NCBI GenBank assembly: GCA_964617665.1 | Contig: CAZUAH010000175.1 | Location: forward strand, 1-24,860 | Length of the DNA: 24,860 nt | Origin: JADHUC01 sp964617665 | GTDB lineage: Bacteria > Planctomycetota > Planctomycetia > Pirellulales > Pirellulaceae | Reading direction: 5' to 3' | Shown: piece by piece, positions 13,507 through 21,200 of the stretch | Position numbering within the stretch: position 1 is the stretch's first letter | Layout of the letters: every line of letters begins with the position of its first letter | Position numbers and translations under genes: made by a program | Notes under the pieces: generated by a model | The model's input: only the letters and a program-made list of their open reading frames with translations | Told to the model about the DNA's origin: nothing | Database searches by the model: none

Positions 13507-15435
13507 ATGACATTGGCCCGCGGAATTGCTGGTTTGATGGTGCTAGTCGCGCTGGTAGCAGGGGATTGCCGCCTGTTCTATGCGCAGGAGGATCGCAACG
13601 ACAAGGGAGTTGACGTCGAACCAGTGTTAAACACGCAGTCCGGGCAGTTCCGGGCACTGCTGGTCGGCGTGAACGACTACGAACGGCTGAAAGACCTCAA
13701 GTGCTGCGAGGCCGACGTGACGGCGCTGCGCGATCGCCTTGTGGCGATGGGGTTTCGGTCAGACACGATCAAATGCCTCACGACCGCCGACCGCGATCCG
13801 GCCTATCGACCCAACTATCAGAATATCATCGAACGGCTCGACGCCATGTTCAGCGGGCTAAAGGAAGATGCCGTGCTGGTGATCGCGCTTTCCGGTCACG
13901 GCGGTTCGTTCGAGTGGAAAGACACCTCGGGCAAGCCGCAAAAGGCGAGTTTCTATTGTCCGCAGGACGCGCGTCTGCACGATCCGGTTCATACGATGGT
14001 CCCCACGCAAGACATCTACGACCGTTTGGAAAAATGCCCGGCCCGCTTCAAGATGCTGCTAGTCGACGCCTGCCGCGACCGGCATTTCGTGCCGGACGAC
14101 GCGCCGCTGGCCGGCCGCACGGCCGTGGACGAAGCGAAGAGCATGTCGGAGTTCACCAAGTCGCTCTTGGATCCGTCCAGGTTGCCCAAGGCGACGTTGG
14201 CGATGATCAGTTGCTCCAGCGACGAGCAATCGTACGAAGATGCGGAACTGGGCCACGGCATCTTCATGTACTACGTCCTAGAGGGTTTGGCGGGCAATGC
14301 CGACCGAACCTATCTGGGCGACGGAGACCACTTCGTCTCGTACCGAGAGTTGAAGGACTACGTGTACCGCAAAACGAGCGACCATGCGTTTGACAAGCAC
14401 GACCGTGCCCAAACTCCGAATTTCTACGCCAAGTGGGAACTGCCGAATTTCAATTTGGTCGAGGTACTCGCCCCGCGCATCTACACTGGTTGGCCTTTCG
14501 ACGCGGACGAGGCAAAACGCCGACAGCAGGAAACGGCCAAAGTCCTGGGGCAACCGGTGGACGTCACCAACTCGATTGGTATGAAACTGAAGCTGATTCC
14601 TCCCGGCGAGTTTCTGATGGGCAGCGCCACATCTCCGCAGGAAATTGTCCGTTTGTTCAATTTGGACGAGGACGATGCCATGCAACTTTCCGACGAGCAG
14701 TCACAAGATGAAGTTCGGATCACGAAGCCGTTTTACCTGGGCGTCCATGAAGTGACGCTGGGGCAGTTCTTGAAGTTTTACCACGCTGCGAAATACAAGA
14801 CCGAGGCTGAACGTGACGGTAAAGGAGGTTGGGGTTATCGGGACGGTCGATTCGAGCAGCGAAAATCGTTTGTGCCCTGGAGTTGGGGATCCAGCGATCA
14901 GACCATGGACCACCCGGTCGTGAACGTCACTTGGAACGATGCAGTAGCGTTCTGTGAGTGGCTGAGCCAGCAGGAAGGTGAGACATACCGCCTGCCCCGT
15001 GAAGCGGAGTGGGAGTACGCCTGCCGTGCGGGGACCGCGACGATGTATTGTCATGGTGACAATCCGGAAGGCTTGGCCCATGTGGGGAACATAGCAGACG
15101 GGACCGCAAATGCGGAGTTTACCCACTGGCCGACCATTTCGGCCCGAGACGGCTACGTATTCACGGCGCCGGTTGGACGCTTTCAGCCGAATGCGTTTGG
15201 TTTGTGCGACATGCACGGCAACGTGTCTGAGTGGTGCGACAACGGGTGGTCACGAATGCGCGGTTTTTTTGCTCTGCGAGCGAGAGGTAGAGGCATTAAG
15301 TGCCCGACCCGGGGTGGATCATGGACGGGTGACGCCTGGATCTGCCGGTCGGCGAGCCGCTTTGGGGGCTCGCCCGACGACCACCGGTTGTGCAACCTGG
15401 GCTTCCGTGTTGCCCGCAATCCGTCTGATGAATAA
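13507..15435 (+). CDS. Exported caspase-like peptidase fused to an FGE-sulfatase-like domain
   Basis: This 642-residue protein has a signal peptide (hydrophobic LMVLVALVAG, cleavage probably after FYA, residue 26). A caspase (C14) domain (about 47-320) carries H131 in ALSGHGG and C189 in LLVDACRDR, with SCSSDEQSYED downstream. An FGE-sulfatase/SUMF1-like domain (about 353-637) has GMKLKLIPPGEFLMGS, VVNVTWNDAVAFCEWLS, YRLPREAEWEYACRAGT, MHGNVSEWC and a GFRVAR end. Formylglycine-generating enzymes need two cysteines after GGS; here GGSWTGDAWIC keeps only the second. The domain is therefore more likely a ligand-binding or structural module than an active oxidase. TAGGAGA at 13494-13500 and a promoter at 13415-13442 fix ATG 13507. 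Like the other cluster proteases it should act outside the cytoplasm. Confidence 0.85.
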   Translation: MTLARGIAGLMVLVALVAGDCRLFYAQEDRNDKGVDVEPVLNTQSGQFRALLVGVNDYERLKDLKCCEADVTALRDRLVAMGFRSDTIKCLTTADRDPAYRPNYQNIIERLDAMFSGLKEDAVLVIALSGHGGSFEWKDTSGKPQKASFYCPQDARLHDPVHTMVPTQDIYDRLEKCPARFKMLLVDACRDRHFVPDDAPLAGRTAVDEAKSMSEFTKSLLDPSRLPKATLAMISCSSDEQSYEDAELGHGIFMYYVLEGLAGNADRTYLGDGDHFVSYRELKDYVYRKTSDHAFDKHDRAQTPNFYAKWELPNFNLVEVLAPRIYTGWPFDADEAKRRQQETAKVLGQPVDVTNSIGMKLKLIPPGEFLMGSATSPQEIVRLFNLDEDDAMQLSDEQSQDEVRITKPFYLGVHEVTLGQFLKFYHAAKYKTEAERDGKGGWGYRDGRFEQRKSFVPWSWGSSDQTMDHPVVNVTWNDAVAFCEWLSQQEGETYRLPREAEWEYACRAGTATMYCHGDNPEGLAHVGNIADGTANAEFTHWPTISARDGYVFTAPVGRFQPNAFGLCDMHGNVSEWCDNGWSRMRGFFALRARGRGIKCPTRGGSWTGDAWICRSASRFGGSPDDHRLCNLGFRVARNPSDE

Positions 15436-15536
15436 GCAGGTTAGGACCCCGCTTTTGGTGTGCACGCGCGCCGGACTACTGCACAAACAGCCGGCATCAG
15501 GATCGCCTAGCTGGAATCAGCCGACGGCCGCGTTTT

Positions 15537-15569
15537 CGCCGCTGAGTTTTTGCAAACTCAGCTACGGCG
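15537..15569. repeat. Strong hairpin between the caspase/FGE and sigma genes
   Basis: GCTGAGTTT (15541-15549) pairs perfectly with AAACTCAGC (15554-15562) around TTGC. The flanking CGCC (15537-15540) and GGCG (15566-15569) can extend the stem across a small bulge. It lies 60-90 bp upstream of the sigma gene. There is no T-run afterwards, so it could be a transcription attenuator, an operator or a weak terminator. Confidence 0.55.
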
Positions 15570-15627
15570 GTGCACGGCGGCGCGCAATTTGGCTCGAATA
15601 CGTGCGTCTTCGATATAGGAGTCCACG

Positions 15628-16659
15628 ATGTCTGATCATCGGAGCAGTGATGTGTTCGAGCCTGACCGAACATGGCTGGAAGGCCAGCAGGGACTGACGC
15701 CCTGGAAAAAGGGCTGCTTGTGGCTCAAGCGGCAGCTCGACGGTTGGCTACGCCGTTACTCGGAGGCCGTCTGCGAGAAGCCTGTGACGGACCGCGACGC
15801 GGATTATCCTTGCTTCTTTCGCCGCCTTTGGATCTGTTGGAGCCACCATTGGCGTCAGGCAATCAGTAAGGCACCGGACGGAAAAACCGATGGCCTCGAG
15901 GTGGCCAATCAAATCCAATCGGGGCAGGGCTACTCCGGTGGCGGTCGCCTCGGAGGCGATCCGCTGCGCGACGTCGTGCTGGCCGTTGCCGTCACCAAGA
16001 AAAACGATCGGGCGACAGAGTATTTCCACTCAGATTATTTTGGCTTTCTTAAAGGCTTGGCAGGCAAGAAAGATCGCCAGTTTCTGCGCGACACAGATGA
16101 ATGGGGCAACCCCGCATGGTGGAACCCCTTCCTCGATCATCTGGCTGGCTATACAAAGCCACCTGGCAAGCTGAAACGCTTCTACGGCAAATGCGCTTTG
16201 CGGAACTGGCTACCGGTGGTGCTCTGGAGGTTCCTCACGCCACGACGATCCCCCGGCGATGCCAACTGTGACTCTCTGGACGACAACTCGCCACCCGCCA
16301 CCACCTCTGCCGATGATCCCGCCCGCAGGGAATGCGTCGAACTCTTCGCCGAACTGGTGGCACTCGCCATGGCAGAGCTTCCCAAGCAGGACCGACTGCT
16401 CCTCTCGCTTCTGTATATCGACGGCTTGAAGCAGAAGGACGCGGCGCAAGTTCTGGGAGTCAATCCCGGCAATGTGACCAGACGAAAAGATCGCGCCATC
16501 CAGGCCTTGGGCAAACTCACGGCGGAACACGCGGAGCGACTCGGTAAACAAGAGTCGTATCACGAGTGTCTAAGCTATCTCACGGAGGAAGGAAAGGACT
16601 TTGCACAAACGCTGCGCGAAGCCCTGGAGCAGTACCATGGAGAGGAGGGAGAGCAATGA
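15628..16659 (+). CDS. ECF-like RNA polymerase sigma factor
   Basis: This 343-residue protein carries a clear sigma region 4 helix-turn-helix (about 243-296). It reads AELPKQDRLLLSLLYIDGLKQKDAAQVLGV, then NPGNVTRRKDRAIQAL. Region 2 is recognisable but diverged (about 110-200), with DRATEYFHSDYFGFLKGLAG and a KRFYGKCALRNWLP segment. An unusual N-terminal extension of about 80 residues precedes it and is tryptophan- and arginine-rich. At 343 residues it is much longer than standard ECF sigmas (about 180-200), as is seen in some planctomycete ECF groups. It would direct RNA polymerase to specific promoters. ATG 15628 has TAGGAG at 15615-15620. Its stop overlaps the anti-sigma start (ATGA), so the two are translationally coupled. 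Confidence 0.8.
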   Translation: MSDHRSSDVFEPDRTWLEGQQGLTPWKKGCLWLKRQLDGWLRRYSEAVCEKPVTDRDADYPCFFRRLWICWSHHWRQAISKAPDGKTDGLEVANQIQSGQGYSGGGRLGGDPLRDVVLAVAVTKKNDRATEYFHSDYFGFLKGLAGKKDRQFLRDTDEWGNPAWWNPFLDHLAGYTKPPGKLKRFYGKCALRNWLPVVLWRFLTPRRSPGDANCDSLDDNSPPATTSADDPARRECVELFAELVALAMAELPKQDRLLLSLLYIDGLKQKDAAQVLGVNPGNVTRRKDRAIQALGKLTAEHAERLGKQESYHECLSYLTEEGKDFAQTLREALEQYHGEEGEQ

Positions 16660-17888
16660 ACATGACACCAGAAAAGCGAGATACGGTTCTCGACATATTC
16701 AAGTCAGTAGCCAGGACTCAACAGACTCCAGACGGATCGCATTTTGTCGATGATGAAGATCTGCTGCTGCGCTGGGTCGAAGCGGATGTCTCCCCTGACG
16801 AGCACACCGCGATGCTTGAACATATGGCTGACTGCTCCAAATGCCGCGAAGAGATTGCTGCGATGGTACGCGCCGGTGCGTTACGACTACCGGAGCTTGA
16901 GCAGGCCGATCCCGTAGCGGAACTCGCAAGCGATCAGGGAACGTCCGTAGCTGAACTAGAAAGAGTCCACCCTCCGAAGTCTTGCGACTCCGGCTACGGT
17001 CGGAAACGGGCAATTCTCTGCGCCGCGGCGGCGATTGCTGCCACGGTTCTTATCGGGTTGTTCGTATGGAGCGGACGGGTGAGCGGGCCTGCCAAAATAT
17101 TGGCTTTGGCCGAACGCGATCTCGAAGTCGGTAATGCTGAAGCAGCGCTCGATCGTGTGGAAGGGCTGTTGAACCAGCCGTTGGACGCGCAGAGGCAAGC
17201 GCGAGCAAAGCAGTTGCTCGAAGAATCTGGGTACGTGGTGGCCAAAGGAGATTTAGCGGCTGGCGATTTCAACCGCGTCCTGGCGACCGAAGATCGCGTG
17301 TCGAACCGTGCCGGCGCTTCAGCACGGCTGCTGAACCTCAGATTACAGGCCGAGCGAGGCATTCCCGCCGAGTACGGTTTGGCTTCTGCCGGTTCGCTAC
17401 TGGACTACGGCTACGAATCCGATGGTTCGACACCGTTCAAGTCGTTCCCGACCATTGATCAAACAAGCGAGCGGATTGATAAAGAGTTCACACAGGCAAT
17501 CCAGAGGCATCCATCCAGCGCCAGCTTGCTGCTGAACCGCGGCCATTTCCTGATCGCTCAAGTCCGTTACGACGAGGCGCGAGAGCAGTTTCAGAAGGCT
17601 CTCGCATTAGACCCGCAAAACTCCATGGCCCATCTCGGCCTTGGACTCGTCGCGTTCGAACTGCAAGACTTTCAGAAAGCACTGGAGCACTTTGAAGCAG
17701 CATTGGCTATTGCCCCAAAGAACGTCGATGCTCATATCAACGCAGCAATGATGCTGCAGGAACTGGGACGATTGAGCGAAGCCCTCGGCCACTGGCAAAG
17801 CGCGGCGAAACTAGTGGAGGATCCCGATCAGCGCCGGCAAATTGACACACGAATCGAAGAGATCCAACAACAGATCGGATCAAGATGA
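16656..17888 (+). CDS. Membrane anti-sigma factor with zinc motif and TPR domain
   Basis: This 410-residue protein has a zinc anti-sigma motif, H56-x3-C60-x2-C63, in its N-terminal part. One membrane helix follows (about 118-138, AILCAAAAIAATVLIGLFVW). A C-terminal tetratricopeptide region (about 140-400) has clear units such as ARFQKAL-like EQFQKALALDPQNSMAHLGLGL and EHFEAALAIAPKNVDAHINAAM. By the usual rule the zinc part is cytoplasmic, holding the sigma factor, and the TPR part is periplasmic. The ATG at 16656 overlaps the sigma stop (16657-16659), typical of sigma/anti-sigma pairs. TPR repeats bind other proteins, so the periplasmic part could sense signals or be a protease target. Confidence in the anti-sigma role is high from zinc motif plus context. 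Confidence 0.8.
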   Translation: MNMTPEKRDTVLDIFKSVARTQQTPDGSHFVDDEDLLLRWVEADVSPDEHTAMLEHMADCSKCREEIAAMVRAGALRLPELEQADPVAELASDQGTSVAELERVHPPKSCDSGYGRKRAILCAAAAIAATVLIGLFVWSGRVSGPAKILALAERDLEVGNAEAALDRVEGLLNQPLDAQRQARAKQLLEESGYVVAKGDLAAGDFNRVLATEDRVSNRAGASARLLNLRLQAERGIPAEYGLASAGSLLDYGYESDGSTPFKSFPTIDQTSERIDKEFTQAIQRHPSSASLLLNRGHFLIAQVRYDEAREQFQKALALDPQNSMAHLGLGLVAFELQDFQKALEHFEAALAIAPKNVDAHINAAMMLQELGRLSEALGHWQSAAKLVEDPDQRRQIDTRIEEIQQQIGSR

Positions 17889-18073
17889 CCGGTAAGTTCC
17901 ATGCCTTCAGCACATTCTCGATGCGCGACTTTCGTAAATGGATTCATCTGGCGGACTCCATTCTTGTGAAGAACAGTTTAGCGGGAACAACCAAGAGGAG
18001 ACCATACACAGCTATGGGTCCTTGTTGCGGCTACATATCGAGTTCCTACAATAAAGGAAACGTTTGCCCCTGA
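17885..18073 (+). CDS. Possible small frame overlapping the anti-sigma stop
   Basis: A 62-residue frame starts with ATG at 17885, overlapping the anti-sigma TGA as ATGA, the same style as the sigma/anti-sigma junction. The peptide (MTGKFHAFSTFSMRDFRKW and on) has no motif or signal, and I see no Shine-Dalgarno beyond that given by the upstream gene. It may be chance. Confidence 0.15.
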   Translation: MTGKFHAFSTFSMRDFRKWIHLADSILVKNSLAGTTKRRPYTAMGPCCGYISSSYNKGNVCP

Positions 18074-18234
18074 ATGGGAGTGATGGACTTTGGTTCGGAG
18101 TCACTGAAAAGCACTGAAGTGAGGCAACTCCTGGCAACAGAACACATGCCGGACTGGTGCCGCTCCAGTACGAGCGTAGTTTTGCGTTGATGGTGACGCC
18201 ACTATGTGCGTGGAAGCATGATAGGAGAAAGACA
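17889..18234. other. Intergenic region before the CHAT gene
   Basis: This 346-bp stretch contains the weak small frame just described, a possible promoter at 18025-18052 and the Shine-Dalgarno TAGGAGA at 18223-18229 for the CHAT gene. No terminator is evident after the anti-sigma gene, so read-through from the sigma operon is possible. Confidence 0.4.
18025..18052 (+). promoter_or_regulatory. Possible promoter upstream of the CHAT gene
   Basis: TTGCGG (18025-18030), a 16-bp spacer and TACAAT (18047-18052) give the same geometry as the caspase/FGE promoter (TTGCAA, 16 bp, TACAAT). The -10 box is good and the -35 is weaker. Transcription would start near 18059, leaving a long leader of about 175 nt. 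Confidence 0.4.
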
Positions 18235-21200
18235 ATGGCGAAAACGGCTCCCTTTGGCTTGTTGGTACTATGCCTTCTGCTCTTTGCTTCGACACCCTCG
18301 TGGGCTCAGCGGTCGAGGCCGCCAGCACCTACTAGCCTGCCACGCGAGCACTATGAATTGTTCGAATTACAGGAGTCTATTAGGAAATATAAGAAAGAGA
18401 AGAATATCAATGGTCAGCTAGACTACACACATAAACAACTCGATTTGGCAATGGGCGACGCGCTCAGGTTTAGTGGGGCATACGAATTCGGCGCTCGAGC
18501 AGGACTTCTTGAGTTGTACCGGGCAATTGGCGACTACGAGCGGGCCGTGTTGTACGGAAAACCGATGCTGCCGCTTATGGAAGACAAAACCGTGAACGGT
18601 CAAGAGGGCCTTCGAAAGGAATTTGACCATTACAGACTTGAAATAGCACGGATGGAGGCTGGCCTGAATTTTGCCAGAGCAAGGGACAAGGGGCAGTATG
18701 ACACGGCAATCGACCATGCAAATCGCATGATCGAATACGCCAAACGGACTCGCGAGCCCACAATCGTGGCAGAGGCGTACGTTGCCAAGTATTCAGTCCT
18801 GTGGGAGAAGTATCTCGCCGCGGAGGACTTCGACAAGGCAATTGAATACGCAGATCGTATGGTCGAGTACGCAAAGCAGACTGGCGATCCTGCCTTCGTA
18901 GCAGAGGCGTACCTTCAGAAGTACTCGACTCTCCGGGAGAAGCATCTCGGCGCGGAGGAATTCGACAGGGCAATTGGGTACGCGAATCGCATGGTCGAGT
19001 ACGCCAAGCAAACCGACGACTCTGCCATGGTCGCAATAGCGCAAGGCGCCGTGGAAGAGGCGAATTACGTGAAATACGTGGAGCTGTACGCGAAGCACAG
19101 TGACGCGGAGCAATTCGATGCTGCAGCCAAGTACGCCAGCTACATGTTCCGCCATGCGCAGAATTTCAATCGGATAATGGGCAGTAACCCGGAGTCCAGG
19201 GCCGAAGGGAAAGCGATGGTGCTAATTGCGGAACTAGCCGTAGGGGAAGTTGAGTTCATGCAAGACCTCGCTTCGGTCGACAACGCAATGGCTGATGGGC
19301 AGTTTGATCGCGCCTTGCAGCTTGCACGGCAACTCCCTTCCCACGCGAAGGAGTACGAGCGACTGAACCAGTTTCTCGACCAACTGGAAGACGAGGTAGG
19401 GTCCAGTGGTCTGATCGAAACCACCGAGCGTGACATGCTAAAAACGGCTGGGCCATTTGTCGAATGGACAGCACTGGTTCTGCTCGCACAAATCGAAACG
19501 GCCAAGGGCACATCCGACAGTTTGAACGCGTTCAAGCAGCACGCAAGCCAGGTGGCGAAGATGGCCGAACGAGAGCCTCTTTCCAGCATCCCCTTTATCG
19601 TCGTCGAGTCGAAGATGATCCACGCGGAAGCACTTATGGCTGATCTTAGAATTGAGCAAGCCACAGAAGAACTGGCAGAGGTACTAGCCGCCTTAGAGAC
19701 CACCCGAGGAAACCGACGGAACGATCCGTGGGGCCTCGCCGACAGGGAATGGATCGGCCAAACGTTTCTCGCCTTAGCCATCGGGTACCACGGACTTGGC
19801 CTGGACGCAGATGTGGCACATCTGCTCGCAAAGGGACGAGACCTAATAGCGGAGGCCGGTGTGGAAATCGATCCGCTGGTTCAAGCAAACCTGCATGTGA
19901 TTCTTGGTGAATACTCCGAGGCAGTACAGATCTACAAATCGCTACGTGCTCCGTTGCTGGGCAAGCAGGGCCTAACTCATTTGGAGCGCCGACGGTTAGC
20001 CAGAATTGAGACGCAGTTGGCTCTGTGTCTTGTCGAAATGGAGCATTTTGACGAAGCTGATGCCCTTCGAGCCGGTATTCTTGGCTACATCGGAGACCGG
20101 GTACTTTCTGATGGCGCAGGTGGTGCCTCCTTTGGTTCGCCCGTTGGGTTACTTGTGGACGCTTACTTGGCGAAAGACCGGTTCGCCGAAGCAGAGACAC
20201 TCGCTAGAGCATCTCTGGAGGCCAATGACAACGACTGGGAGTGTCGCCAACAGCTTGCAGAAATTCTTGATCGAAAGGGGCGCCATACGGAGGCGGTAGC
20301 CCAGAATGAAAAAGCAATGGAGGGATATTCCCAAGCATTCAACATCGACGCTCTTCCCAACCTCGTCCGACGGAGTCGCAGCCAGCTCATGAGTAGCAGC
20401 CGCTCTTGCCTGGCTATGGAAGGAGCACAAGATTTCATCAACGAGCTGGCGCAGCGTATGGGTAAGAATTCACTATGGACCATTGAAATCCGAGCGATAA
20501 GTGCGGCGGACTATGCCGAATCAGGTGAGACAGAAGCGGCAAGAAAGCAGCTTGCTCTGGCACTCTCAGCCGCGAAAGCATACGGCGATTCGCTTCTGCC
20601 GAGCATCTACGTGGATGTTGCCGATGCGTACCGAGAATTGAAGCAGTACCAGGAAGCCATAACGTATTACGAGAGCGCCCTATCCACGCCACTGGACATG
20701 TACGCCAGTTTCCTCGGTCCGCTTCCCCCCGGATGGAAAGAACGCACACATGTTCAGATCGCCTACTGTCTGGCTTTACAGGGCAAGCGTGACGAAGCGC
20801 TAAGAAAGTTAGCCTCCGTCGTGATACAAGAAAGCCATCGTGAAAGGGCGGTTCGTTCGCGCACGACCACGGCGACAACGTATCGCCTCTGCGGCGAAAG
20901 CAAGAAGGCGCTCGCGCATTTGCGCCGGGCAATGGAATTGGTCCGCGAGCTACGGGAAGTCGATGCCGCGAATACGCCACTCGATGCGGCCTACACAATG
21001 TCGGCAACCGGAGTCGCTCAGGTTATCCAAGAGATGATTGCGTGCCTGGCAGAAAAAAGCGAACAGGTTGGAGAGCGCGATCTTGCCGAAGGGTTCGACG
21101 CGATGGAGCAAGGCCGTGCTCAGATTCTGCTCAACCAGATGCGCCGGCAGCGAATGGACTGGACGCAAGGTCTAGAGCCCGATGAAGTCGAGCGTCTACA

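Noticed and set aside
18157..18234. Upstream in-frame start of the CHAT gene at 18157
   Set aside because: It is a CTG without a Shine-Dalgarno and adds 26 residues in front of a clear signal peptide; ATG 18235 follows TAGGAGA.
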